The notes below the pieces were generated by a model, which searched no databases, was not told where the DNA came from, and saw only the letters and a program-made list of their open reading frames with translations. Both the position numbers and the translations under genes were made by a program. Of a DNA stretch of 61,164 nt, positions 1-9,519 are shown piece by piece (within the stretch, counting starts at the first letter, position 1; each line of letters opens with the position of its first letter). The DNA comes from Solirubrobacter ginsenosidimutans (GTDB lineage Bacteria > Actinomycetota > Thermoleophilia > Solirubrobacterales > Solirubrobacteraceae): positions 1-61,164 of the forward strand of contig NZ_JAPDOD010000054.1 of assembly GCF_027587205.1 (NCBI RefSeq). Reading direction: 5' to 3'.

Positions 1-58
1 GCCGCCCCGCCGCCGCCCGCCGCCCCGCCGCCGCGCGTCGCGCCGCCGCCCACCGCAC
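1..58 (-). repeat. Low-complexity GCC/CCG stretch inside selB
   Basis: The first 58 bases are near-perfect repeats of gcc, ccg and cgc. On the minus strand they encode a Gly/Ala-rich segment directly after the domain-II part of SelB, where domain III should begin. It may be a flexible linker or an expansion. It is also the kind of sequence where an assembly can end. Confidence 0.6.
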
Positions 59-833
59 CTTCGCGGTCCACGATCACGTCTCCCCGCACGACCTCGTCGC
101 GCGCGACGCCGGCGAGGTTCATGGCGACCCGCTGGCCCGCCTGCGCGATCTCGACGGCGACGTCGTGCACCTCGACGCCGCGGATCCGCGCTTCGCGGCC
201 CGAGGGCAGGACGGTCACGTGCGCGCCTCGCTCCGCCACACCCGACCACAGCGTGCCCGTGACGACGGTGCCCGCGCCGTGGATCGTGAAGACGCGGTCG
301 ACGTGCAGGCGCAGCGGGCCTTCTCCAGCACGCCCGACCACCCGCTCCGCCGCCCGCGACAGGGCCTCGCGCAGCGCGTCGAGCCCCGCGCCCGTCCGCG
401 CCGACACGACCACGATCTCGGCTCCCGGCAGCAGCTCGGCTGCCTCGCCCACCGCCCGGGCCGGGTCTGCGAGATCGCACTTCGTCACCGCGACCACGCC
501 GACCTCCACGCCCAACGCCGCCAGGACCGCCGCGTGCTCGCGGGTCTGCGGCATCACGCCGTCGTCGGCGGCGACGACCATCAGGAACAGGTCGATGCCG
601 GTCGCGCCCGCGACCATCGTGCGCACGAAGCGCTCGTGGCCGGGGACGTCGACGACGCTCAGGCGGCGCGAAGGCAGGTCCAGCGGCGCGTAGCCGAGCG
701 CGATCGAGATCCCGCGCGCCTTCTCCTCCGGCAGCCGGTCGGTGTCCTCACCGGTGAGCGCGAACACCAATGCGGTCTTCCCGTGATCGATGTGGCCCGC
801 TGTTCCAAGGGTCAGCGGTGTGGCATCATTCAA
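1..833 (-). CDS. selB: Selenocysteine-specific elongation factor SelB, N-terminal part (cut by window edge)
   Basis: Translational GTPase that carries Sec-tRNA(Sec) to UGA codons with a SECIS element. The reading frame opens at TTG 833 and shows, within the first 20 residues, the G1 motif GTAGHIDHGKT. It then has the G2 region EEKARGISIALGYA, G3 DVPGHE, G4 TKCD and a domain-II beta barrel (HGAGTVVTGTLWSG ... GQRVAMNLAG). EF-Tu has a different G2 region (RGITI without the SIALGYA continuation), so SelB is favoured. The 277 codons present cover the G domain and domain II. The rest, including the SECIS-binding winged helices, lies beyond position 1. The last visible residues are an almost pure Gly/Ala stretch. 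TTG is chosen because no ATG or GTG lies in frame near the G1 motif. The gene diverges from the ilv leader and ilvB; selA lies on the other side of ilvB. Confidence 0.9.
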   Translation of the reverse strand, partial: MNDATPLTLGTAGHIDHGKTALVFALTGEDTDRLPEEKARGISIALGYAPLDLPSRRLSVVDVPGHERFVRTMVAGATGIDLFLMVVAADDGVMPQTREHAAVLAALGVEVGVVAVTKCDLADPARAVGEAAELLPGAEIVVVSARTGAGLDALREALSRAAERVVGRAGEGPLRLHVDRVFTIHGAGTVVTGTLWSGVAERGAHVTVLPSGREARIRGVEVHDVAVEIAQAGQRVAMNLAGVARDEVVRGDVIVDREGAVGGGATRGGGAAGGGGA

Positions 834-937
834 AGGGTGACCGGCCTGCACGCCTTACGAGTATCCCCCCGCGTGCACTCCGCCGTCCGCTGATCCGCGC
901 CTTCGCGCAGACCTGATCGATCCAAAGGAGCTCCACC

Positions 938-1021
938 GTGCTTGCCACGCTCGTCGTACTCATCCCTGTCCGCACCCTCACGACTCATCCTCAGCGCAAA
1001 TGCGCGGCGCCGACGCCCTGA
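938..1021 (+). CDS. Putative branched-chain amino acid leader peptide of ilvB
   Basis: A 27-codon ORF begins at GTG 938 behind an ideal Shine-Dalgarno (AAAGGAG at 924-930, 7-base spacer). It encodes LATLVVLIPV near its start, so eight of the first 14 codons specify Leu, Val or Ile. It stops at TGA 1019-1021, inside the ilvB gene, which starts at 1000 in another frame. IlvL-type leader peptides before acetohydroxyacid synthase genes have the same character and let ribosome stalling control the operon. ilvB itself has no visible ribosome-binding site, so translational coupling is likely. The ORF and its SD are seen directly; the regulatory role is inferred. Confidence 0.65.
   Translation: MLATLVVLIPVRTLTTHPQRKCAAPTP
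994..1005 (+). promoter_or_regulatory. Small hairpin GCGC-AAAT-GCGC around the ilvB start codon
   Basis: GCGC (994-997) and GCGC (1002-1005) flank a loop that holds the first two bases of the ilvB ATG. A ribosome finishing the leader ORF at 1021 would open this stem. That fits a coupling role, but the stem is short and could be chance in such GC-rich DNA. Confidence 0.3.
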
Positions 1022-2673
1022 TCCGCGCGCTCGAGCGCGCCGGCGTCGACACGGTCTTCGGCATCCCCGGTGGGGCGTGCCTGCCGATCTATGACGCCCT
1101 GCATGAGAGCCCGATCCGCCACGTCCTGATGCGCCACGAGGCGGCCGCCGGCCACGCCGCCGAGGGGTACGCGCGAGCGTCGGGACGGATCGGCGTCGCG
1201 ATCGGCACGTCCGGCCCGGGCGCGACGAACCTCGTCACCGCGATCGCCGACGCCCAGATGGACTCGACCCCGACGCTGTTCATCACCGGCCAGGTCAAGA
1301 CCACCCTGCGTGGCACGAACGCCTTCCAGGAGGCGGACGTGATCGGCATCACGCAGCCGCTGGTGAAGCACTCGATCGCGATCGAGCGTGCCGACGACGT
1401 CGCCCAAGCGGTGGTCGACGCCATCCGGATCGCCACCAGCGGGCGGCCCGGGCCGGTGCTGATCGACCTTCCGGTCGACATCGCCAACGCCCCCGCGCGC
1501 GACGACACCCACGAGCCGTACCTCCCCGGCTACCGCCCGCGTGAGCGGCCCAACGGCCGCCAGGTGCGGCGTGCCGCGCAGGCGCTGGCGACCGCGCGGC
1601 GACCGGTGCTCTACGCGGGCGGCGGGGTGACCAATGCCGATGCGTCAACGGAGCTGCGCACCCTCGCGGCGCTCTCCGGCGCGCCCGTGACGACGACGCT
1701 GATGGCGCTCGGCGCGTTCCCGGCTTCCGATCCCCAGTGGCTCGGGATGCTCGGCATGCACGGCACTAAGGTCGCCAACTGGGCGATGGACGAGGCGGAC
1801 CTGATTGTCGCCATCGGCGCCCGCTTCGACGACCGCGTCACCGGCGCGCTGGACGAGTTCGCCCCGAGCGCGAAGATCGTGCACATCGACGTCGATCCGT
1901 CCGAGATCGGCAAGATCGTCACGGCTCACGTGCCGGTGGTGGGGGACGCGAAGCTCGCCCTGGAGGCCCTGATCGAGGCCTACGGCAAGTGCGACGCGGA
2001 CGCGACGCGGCTCGCCGAGTGGTGGCATCGCATCCGCGGCTGGCAGGCGGCGCACCCGCTGCGCGAGCCGGAGCCGGCCGAGCCCGGCTGCGTCGCGCCC
2101 GAGTTCGCGCTCGACCAGCTCGCGAGCGTGCTCGGGGACGCGATCGTGACCACCGACGTCGGCCAGCACCAGATGTGGGCGGCCGGCCGGCTGGGCTTCG
2201 AGGCGCCGCGGCGCTGGATCACGAGCGGCGGGTTGGGGACGATGGGCTTCGGCCTGCCGGCCGCGCTCGGCGCCCAGGCCGCGTCCCCCGATGCGACCGT
2301 CGTGTGCGTCTCCGGCGAGGGCTCGTTCCTGATGAACGTGCAGGAGCTGGCGACCGCGGTCGAGGAGCAGCTCCCGGTCAAGGTGCTCCTGCTCGACAAC
2401 GCGTCGCTCGGCATGGTGCGCCAGCAGCAGGACCTCTTCTGGGGCGGCCGCCGCACGGCCGTCGACCTCGGTTCGAGCCCCGACTGGGAGCTGCTGTGCC
2501 GCGCCTTCGGCTGGAGCGTGCGGTCGATCGGCGACGGCGACGAGGTCGAGGACGCCCTCGCCGAAACGCTCGCCGAGCCCGGACCCGCGCTCCTGCACGT
2601 CCGCATCGCCCCCGAGGCCAACTGCCTCCCGATGTTCAGGCCGGGAGGAGCCGCGCGCGAGATGATCGGCTAA
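1000..2673 (+). CDS. ilvB: Acetolactate (acetohydroxyacid) synthase large subunit
   Basis: ThDP-dependent enzyme that condenses two pyruvates, or pyruvate with 2-oxobutyrate, in the first common step of Val, Leu and Ile synthesis. The 557-residue protein has the three expected parts. The N-terminal PYR domain includes the cofactor-activating Glu in RHEAAAGHAAEGYAR. A central FAD-type domain carries IGARFDDRVTG. The C-terminal PP domain follows. The PP motif reads SGEGSFLMN ... LLLDN, closest to IlvG-type enzymes, but the usual GDG is GEG here (Glu440, bases 2317-2319). ATG 1000 is the only start in frame. It has no Shine-Dalgarno and is overlapped by the leader ORF, so translation is probably coupled. 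No regulatory ilvN follows; the next gene is convergent selA. Confidence 0.93.
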   Translation: MRGADALIRALERAGVDTVFGIPGGACLPIYDALHESPIRHVLMRHEAAAGHAAEGYARASGRIGVAIGTSGPGATNLVTAIADAQMDSTPTLFITGQVKTTLRGTNAFQEADVIGITQPLVKHSIAIERADDVAQAVVDAIRIATSGRPGPVLIDLPVDIANAPARDDTHEPYLPGYRPRERPNGRQVRRAAQALATARRPVLYAGGGVTNADASTELRTLAALSGAPVTTTLMALGAFPASDPQWLGMLGMHGTKVANWAMDEADLIVAIGARFDDRVTGALDEFAPSAKIVHIDVDPSEIGKIVTAHVPVVGDAKLALEALIEAYGKCDADATRLAEWWHRIRGWQAAHPLREPEPAEPGCVAPEFALDQLASVLGDAIVTTDVGQHQMWAAGRLGFEAPRRWITSGGLGTMGFGLPAALGAQAASPDATVVCVSGEGSFLMNVQELATAVEEQLPVKVLLLDNASLGMVRQQQDLFWGGRRTAVDLGSSPDWELLCRAFGWSVRSIGDGDEVEDALAETLAEPGPALLHVRIAPEANCLPMFRPGGAAREMIG

Positions 2674-2683
2674 ACCCCCGCTA

Positions 2684-2799
2684 AAGGGCCAGACCCCTTA
2701 TCCGCGGTTTAGGTTCGGATCGCGGCGTTGATTGGCTCTGCGCCGCGATCGGCCACCTAAAGGGAACCTAAGGGGTCTGGCCCCTTAGGTGGGGTTTAA
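2684..2799. repeat. Composite palindromic repeat, copy 1
   Basis: Two GGGG-type palindromes (about 2684-2701 and 2769-2790) flank a spacer with its own stem-loop. The second is followed by AGGTGGGGTTTAA (2787-2799). The same arrangement and the same right-hand end recur at 32559-32665, and a related copy lies at 40433-40518. The element separates convergent ilvB and selA and supplies the last codons of selA. It resembles paired repetitive extragenic palindromes; a link to a REP-associated transposase elsewhere in the genome is inference. Confidence 0.75.
2718..2750. terminator. Stem-loop between convergent ilvB and selA
   Basis: GATCGCGGCG (2718-2727) and CGCCGCGATC (2741-2750) form a perfect 10-bp stem with a 13-base loop. 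It lies between two convergent genes inside the composite repeat and could serve as a bidirectional terminator, although no U-run follows. Confidence 0.45.
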
Positions 2800-4063
2800 C
2801 TGCGGCGATGGTTGCCTCCAGCTCGTCGTCCGCCAGTGTGCGGGGGTCGAGCAGGAGGCGGGCGTGCTCGACGCGGCCGATGAGCGGCGGGTCGCCGGCG
2901 CGCAATGCGGGCGCCAGCGAGGCGTCCGGGAGCGCGACGACCGGGCCCGGGAGCTCGAGGAGTGGGAGCGCGCCGCCGCCCACGCGGGCGACGGATTCGA
3001 TGATCTCGGCCCCCGGCAAGGCGGCGGCGAGACGCTCCGCGCGCGTCAACAGAACCTCCCGCGAGGCATGCAGCATCGCGAGCACCGGGATCTCGTCCGG
3101 TGCGTCGCGGTGCAACCGCAGTGTCGCCTCCAACGCGGCGAGCGAGAGCTTGTCGATACGCAGGGCACGGGCGAGCGGGTGGCGCTTCGCGCGCTCGACC
3201 GCCTCGGCGCGGCCGACCAGCAGCCCCGCCTGCGGGCCGCCGAGCAGCTTGTCGCCCGAGAAGCAGACCAGCGCCGCACCCGCCGCGACCGAGCGCCGGA
3301 CCGCCGGCTCGTCATACAGCGCGTCGAGCGCTCCCGAGCCGACATCGTCGATCACCGGCACGCCGAGCTCGCACAGCGCCTCGACACCCACATCCTCGAC
3401 GAACCCGAGCTGGCGGAAGTTCGACTGATGCACGCGCAGGATCGCCGCGGTGTCAGCTGTCACCGCCCGCGAATAGTCGTCGACGCGGGTCCGGTTGGTG
3501 GTGCCGACCTCGACCAGCCGCGCACCCGCCTGCGCGATCACGTCCGGCACGCGGAACCCGCCGCCGATCTCGACGAGCTGCCCGCGCGAGACGATCACCT
3601 CGCGGCCAACGCCCGCCAGCGCCGCCGTGGCCAGCAGCGCCGCACCCGCCCCGTTGTTGACCGCGAACCCCGCCTCGGCGCCGGTCAAAGCGCACAGCAG
3701 CGCCTCGACATGGATATGCCGCGACCCGCGCTCCCCGGTCACGAGGTCGAGCTCGAGGTTCCCGTAGCCCTCCGCCGCTCGCGCGACCGCCTCCCGCGCC
3801 GCCGCCGCCAGCGGCGCGCGGCCCAGGTTGGTGTGGATGATCACGCCGGTCGCGTTGAGCACCCGCCGCAGCGACGGCCGGGTCACATCCGCAGCCCAAG
3901 CTCGCGCCCGCGCGCCGAGATCCGTCTCCCCAAGCGCGCCGCCCAGCAGCTCCGCCCGCCGCTCCGCCAGCACCGCCCGCGCGGCCGCGACCGCGAGCGC
4001 CCGCGGCGCGTCGACCTCCGCGGCCAGCGTGTCGACCGGAGGGAGGCCGCGCAGCGCGCTCAC
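2768..4063 (-). CDS. selA: L-seryl-tRNA(Sec) selenium transferase SelA
   Basis: PLP enzyme that converts Ser-tRNA(Sec) to Sec-tRNA(Sec) using selenophosphate. The 431-residue product shows the family marks RRVLNATGVIIHTNLGRAPL, GTTNRTRVDDY, HQSNFRQLGF and the PLP-lysine motif FSGDKLLGGPQAG (Lys272). The start is GTG 4063, which shares GTGA with the stop of the upstream secreted-protein gene. The frame stays open much further upstream, but that part reads as a shadow of the secreted protein. The final residues (KPHLRGQTP) are encoded by the palindromic repeat at 2768-2799, so the natural C-terminus may have been extended by that repeat. With selB this shows a selenocysteine system; selD and tRNA(Sec) are not in the window. 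Confidence 0.93.
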   Translation of the reverse strand: MSALRGLPPVDTLAAEVDAPRALAVAAARAVLAERRAELLGGALGETDLGARARAWAADVTRPSLRRVLNATGVIIHTNLGRAPLAAAAREAVARAAEGYGNLELDLVTGERGSRHIHVEALLCALTGAEAGFAVNNGAGAALLATAALAGVGREVIVSRGQLVEIGGGFRVPDVIAQAGARLVEVGTTNRTRVDDYSRAVTADTAAILRVHQSNFRQLGFVEDVGVEALCELGVPVIDDVGSGALDALYDEPAVRRSVAAGAALVCFSGDKLLGGPQAGLLVGRAEAVERAKRHPLARALRIDKLSLAALEATLRLHRDAPDEIPVLAMLHASREVLLTRAERLAAALPGAEIIESVARVGGGALPLLELPGPVVALPDASLAPALRAGDPPLIGRVEHARLLLDPRTLADDELEATIAAVKPHLRGQTP

Positions 4064-5631
4064 CGCACGCGGACCTTCACCGACTTCGAGTAGCCGACCG
4101 CGAACGGGTAGGCCGCGTCGGGCCGCACCCGCACCCGCATCGGGTACGTCTTGCGCCGCGCGCCGGCGCGGAACCGGTACTGCGTCGTGAACCTCCCCGA
4201 CGCGCGTGTCCGCACCGTGGCGAACGTGCGCCAATGGCCCTGCTCGCGCGCCTGGACGTCGATCAGCTTCCCGCGCGACGGCACCCGCCCGCCTAGGAGC
4301 CGTCCGGCGAGCCGCACCCGCGACCCGGCCAGCAGCGTTCGCGGTGACGCGGTCAGCGTCGCCCGTGCCGGCACCCGCACGTCGAGCGCCTTCGAGCAGA
4401 CGAAGTAGCGGTCCGTGGCGTTGATCCGCCGCGCCGCCCGCAACCGCCGCGACGGCCCGGCCGGCACCGCGAGCGAGAACGACCCGTCCGCACCCGTCAC
4501 CGCGGTCCCGCTCACCACCGACGGCGCACCGCTGCGCCGTTCCTTGCTCAGCAGGTTCACGACGACGCCCGCCCCCGCGCCCGCCACCGTTCCGGTCACC
4601 GTCGTCCGGCCGGACGCGCGCGTGACCGTGCTCTTGCGCGTGCCCTTCAGACCGGCGAGCACGGGTGTCGAACCCGAGCTCACGTTCGGATCGCACTCTG
4701 CGATCTGGTTCTGCGTGCGCACCTGCACCGGGCCGAACGACGCGCTGTTGGTCGCGGTCGCGTCGGTGATCACGAGCCGGATCGAGTGCGCGCCGTCCCG
4801 CAGCCCGGCGGTGTTGTACGAGAGCGTCCCGCTCGCGCTCGGCTTGCACGGCACCGCGCCCTTGAACGGCGGCACGCAGTCGCCGTCGTTGTCGTCGATG
4901 ATCGCCGACGTCACGGTCGCCCCGTCGACCTCGAGGATGGCCTGATAGACGCCACCACCCTGGTCCGCGGCCGAGAAACTCGCGGACCGGACGCCGGTGA
5001 GCGGCTGCGCGGTGTCGAACAGGTCTCCGGACGGCGTGCCGACGAGCACCGGGTCGGCGAGGTCGCGCAGTGTGAAGTCCGCGCGGGGAATCGACATGAG
5101 CTGAGCGCCGCTCCCGGCGGTGCAGCCACCCGGGTTGCAATCCGCGAACGCCACCAGCGCGCCGATGTCGAGACCGGACTGTGTCACGCGCGTCGCCTCG
5201 GACACGGTGCCGTTGCCGAGGCCTGGGCACCCGGAGATCGCCCAGCAGGTCTCTACGTAGTGCTCGTTCAGACCGTCGGCGGCGTCCCGGAACAGCGACC
5301 AGTTCCAGGCCCAGCCGTCTCGGGCTTCCGTCTTGACGGTGCGAAACAGCGAGTACCCGAGGATCCGCGTTGCCGCCGGCGCCGTGAATGTCCAAGTCAC
5401 ACTCTGCTGCTGCGATGCGGTGCCGCTCGCGGGACCGGCCGTCAGCGCTCCGCCGCTTGCGCACTTGTCCTGCTTGGTCATGGGCGCCGTGCCCCCTGGA
5501 AGCCACCCCGCCGTCGCTGCGGGCGTCCCGTTGGGCGCTTGGCACGTGGAGGTCGTGTAGACGTCATCGGCGTGAGCCGGCATGGCGACGGACAACAGCG
5601 TGGCGACGGCCACGACCAGCAAACGGCGCAT
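4060..5631 (-). CDS. Secreted protein with Ig-like/beta-sandwich domains, function unknown
   Basis: A 523-residue protein that starts with a clear signal peptide ([21 protein letters not shown], likely cleaved before DD). The body is rich in Thr, Ser, Gly and Val with scattered cysteine pairs. It contains an Ig-like segment near [14 protein letters not shown] and two basic C-terminal beta domains ([29 protein letters not shown]) like those in many secreted actinobacterial proteins. No catalytic motif was recognised. ATG 5631 is chosen because it places the signal peptide at the N-terminus. The gene starts only 32 bases from the divergent mutase gene and overlaps selA by 4 bases. It could be a cell-surface or matrix protein. 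Confidence 0.75.
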   Translation of the reverse strand: MRRLLVVAVATLLSVAMPAHADDVYTTSTCQAPNGTPAATAGWLPGGTAPMTKQDKCASGGALTAGPASGTASQQQSVTWTFTAPAATRILGYSLFRTVKTEARDGWAWNWSLFRDAADGLNEHYVETCWAISGCPGLGNGTVSEATRVTQSGLDIGALVAFADCNPGGCTAGSGAQLMSIPRADFTLRDLADPVLVGTPSGDLFDTAQPLTGVRSASFSAADQGGGVYQAILEVDGATVTSAIIDDNDGDCVPPFKGAVPCKPSASGTLSYNTAGLRDGAHSIRLVITDATATNSASFGPVQVRTQNQIAECDPNVSSGSTPVLAGLKGTRKSTVTRASGRTTVTGTVAGAGAGVVVNLLSKERRSGAPSVVSGTAVTGADGSFSLAVPAGPSRRLRAARRINATDRYFVCSKALDVRVPARATLTASPRTLLAGSRVRLAGRLLGGRVPSRGKLIDVQAREQGHWRTFATVRTRASGRFTTQYRFRAGARRKTYPMRVRVRPDAAYPFAVGYSKSVKVRVR

Positions 5632-5663
5632 CGCGGCGAAGGCTAGCGGCGTACCCTTTGCCC

Positions 5664-7273
<1,610 letters not shown>

Positions 7274-7289
<16 letters not shown>

Positions 7290-8308
7290 AGCGCGCGGTC
7301 GAGGTCGCTCCAGAGATCCTCGACGTGCTCGCAGCCGACGCTGAGGCGGATCAGCGACGGCCCGCGCCGGTCGATCAGCGACTCGACCCCGCCGAGCGAC
7401 TTGGCGTGGGTGAAGACCTCGACGGCGCCGCACACCGCGTCCGGGTCGCCCTGCAGCTCGAACGAGAGCATCGCGCCGAACCCGTCCATGAAGCGCGCCG
7501 CCCGCTCGTGGAAGCGGTCGCCCGGCAGGCCGGGGTAGTGCACCGCGCTCACGGCAGGGTGCTCGAGGAGCCGCGAGGCGAGCGTCGAAGCACTGCGCTG
7601 GGCCAGCTCCAGCCGCACCGGCAGCGTGCGCAGGCCGCGCAGCGCGAGGAACGCCTCGAGCGCGCCCGGCGTGGCGCCGACCTGCGCCCGGGCGTGGCGG
7701 AGCGCCGCAGGGTCGCGGGTGCTGATCACGCCCAGCAGCAGGTCCGAGTGCCCGCCGATGAACTTCGTCGCACTGTGCATCGCGAACGTCGCGCCCAGCT
7801 CGAGCGGCCGCTGCAGCAGCGGCGTCGCGAACGTCGAGTCGACCGCGACCGGCACGCTCGCGGCGCACAGCCGGTCGAGCTCGCAGACCTCCAGCAGCGG
7901 ATTGCTCGGCGTCTCCAGCCACAGCAGATCCGCCCCCGCGCACGCCCGCAGCGTCGCCTCCGTATCGGTCGTGTCGACGGTCTCGAGAACGATTCGCCCG
8001 ACCGCCGCACGCTCGGCGAGCAGTGAGCGCGTCCACGCATAGCCGGCCACCGGCCCGACCACCCGCGCGCCCGCCGGTAGCGTCTCGAGGATCGCGGCCG
8101 CGCCCGCCGTGCCCGAGCTGAAGGCCACGGCCGAGCCGCCCTCCAGCGCCCCGATCGCCTCCTCGAAGGCCTCCCAGCTCGGGGAGCCCTCTTCGCGCGC
8201 GTACGTGTCGCCATGGAAGCTCGAAGCGAGCACGAGCGGCGCGTTCAGCGGCGAGCCGGAGGTGCGCGGTCCGCGCCCGGCGTGGATGGCGATCGTCGAG
8301 CGGTCCAT
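7274..8308 (-). CDS. Cys/Met metabolism PLP-dependent enzyme (cystathionine gamma-synthase/lyase family)
   Basis: A 344-residue fold-type I PLP enzyme of the trans-sulfuration family. It has the N-terminal [11 protein letters not shown] signature, [44 protein letters not shown] and the PLP-lysine segment [15 protein letters not shown]. The C-terminal part has [16 protein letters not shown]. It may act as cystathionine gamma-synthase, gamma-lyase or methionine gamma-lyase; sequence alone does not decide. ATG 8308 puts the family N-terminus in place; ATG 8314 two codons upstream is an alternative. The gene diverges from the FAD oxidase, and a GntR-type palindrome lies immediately upstream of its start. 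Its 3' end overlaps the mutase gene by 16 bases, convergently. Confidence 0.88.
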
Positions 8309-8314
8309 GTGCAT

Positions 8315-8326
8315 ATTGTTGACAAT
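8315..8326. promoter_or_regulatory. Palindrome ATTGTTGACAAT, likely GntR/FadR-type operator
   Basis: ATTGT and ACAAT are exact inverted repeats around TG, matching the general GT-N-AC core of FadR-subfamily GntR operators. The site lies between the divergent PLP enzyme (start 8308) and FAD oxidase (start 8356), and the oxidase is followed directly by a FadR-type regulator gene. It also contains a TTGACA (8319-8324) that could be a -35 box for the oxidase. A control role is inferred. Confidence 0.55.
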
Positions 8327-8355
8327 CTGCAATCGAATCGGCAACCTCCGCTCGC

Positions 8356-9519
8356 ATGGCAGCCCGTCACGCACCCGTTCCTGAATCCGCGGACGTCGTG
8401 ATCGTCGGCGGCGGCGTCGTCGGCGTCAGCGCCGCGTTCCACCTCGCAGAGGCCGGCGCCCAGGTCGTCCTGCTCGAGCGCGACCAGCTGGGCAGCGGCT
8501 CGACGTCGAAGGCCGCCGGCGGCTTCCGCACGCAGTTCAGCGACCCGCTGAACATCGAGATCGCGCGCCGCAGCGCCGAGGCCTTCAAGGCGTTCGACCG
8601 CCGGCCGGGCTGGGAGATCGACCTGCACGAGGTCGGCTACCTGTTCCTGCTCACCCGCGAGGAGGACGTCGACGCGTTCACCCGCAGCGTCGCGCTGCAG
8701 AACGAGCTCGGCATCCCCACCCGCATGGTCACGCCGGAGGAGGCGCGGGAGCTGAGCCCGCTGCTCGAGGTCGACGGCGTCCTCGCCGCCAGCTACTCGC
8801 CGCAGGACGGCCACGCGACGCCCGAGGCCGTCGTCCAGGGTTACGCCTCCGCCGCCCGCGGCTTCGGCGCCCACCTGCAGACGAGCTGCGAGGTCGACCG
8901 GATCACCATGCGCGGCGACCGGATCGAAGCCGTCCACGCCAACGGGACCACGGTCAAGACCGACACCGTGATCTGCGCGGCGGGCGCATGGTCGCGGCGC
9001 TGCGGGGAGCTCGCGGGCGTCGAGCTCCCGGTCTCCGGCCTGCGCCGACAGGTGCTGTTCACCGAGCCGATGGCAGACCTGCCGCCGACGCTCCCGCTGA
9101 CGATCGACTTCTCGACGACCTTCTACTACCACCGCGAAGGCCCGGGCCTGTTGATGGGCATGTCGGACCCGACCGAGACCCCGGGCTTCAACATCGAGAC
9201 GACCGACGACTGGATCCCGGCGCTGCTCGACATCGCCCAGCGCCGCGCGCCCCGGATCGCCACCACCGGCATCCGCGGCGGGTGGGCGGGCCTGTACGAC
9301 ATGAGCCCGGACCACAACGCGATCATCGGCGAGGCCACGGGCGTCAGCCGCTTCCTCTACGCCACGGGCTTCTCCGGCCACGGCTTCCTCCAGGGCCCGG
9401 CGACCGGCGAGCTGCTGCGCGACCTCGTGCTGCGCCGCCCGACGTTCGCCGACATCACGCCGCTGCGCGTCGAGCGTTTCCAGAACGCCGACATCCGGCC
9501 GGAGCACAACATCGTCTAG
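8356..9519 (+). CDS. FAD-dependent amine/amino-acid oxidoreductase (DAO / sarcosine oxidase beta-like)
   Basis: A 387-residue flavoprotein of the DAO superfamily. The N-terminal Rossmann motif VVIVGGGVVGVSAAFHLAEAG is followed by LLERDQLGSGSTSKAAGGFR, typical of SoxB/glycine-oxidase relatives. The C-terminal FAD-contact region is GGWAGLYDMSPDHNAIIGE ... ATGFSGHGFLQGPATGELL. It probably oxidises a secondary or N-methyl amino acid; the exact substrate cannot be read. No signal peptide is present. The gene is followed without a gap by the GntR regulator (TAG, then ATG 9520), so the pair is almost certainly one transcript, divergent from the PLP enzyme. Confidence 0.87.
   Translation: MAARHAPVPESADVVIVGGGVVGVSAAFHLAEAGAQVVLLERDQLGSGSTSKAAGGFRTQFSDPLNIEIARRSAEAFKAFDRRPGWEIDLHEVGYLFLLTREEDVDAFTRSVALQNELGIPTRMVTPEEARELSPLLEVDGVLAASYSPQDGHATPEAVVQGYASAARGFGAHLQTSCEVDRITMRGDRIEAVHANGTTVKTDTVICAAGAWSRRCGELAGVELPVSGLRRQVLFTEPMADLPPTLPLTIDFSTTFYYHREGPGLLMGMSDPTETPGFNIETTDDWIPALLDIAQRRAPRIATTGIRGGWAGLYDMSPDHNAIIGEATGVSRFLYATGFSGHGFLQGPATGELLRDLVLRRPTFADITPLRVERFQNADIRPEHNIV

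Noticed and set aside
834..937. tRNA(Sec) (selC) next to selB
   Set aside because: No acceptor stem, anticodon loop with TCA and CCA-like end could be drawn here or in the 2674-2767 gap.
2768..5545. One 925-codon minus-strand ORF joining a Pro/Arg-rich protein to SelA
   Set aside because: The upstream two thirds is a shadow of the secreted protein in another frame. SelA begins at GTG 4063 with a normal 4-base overlap.
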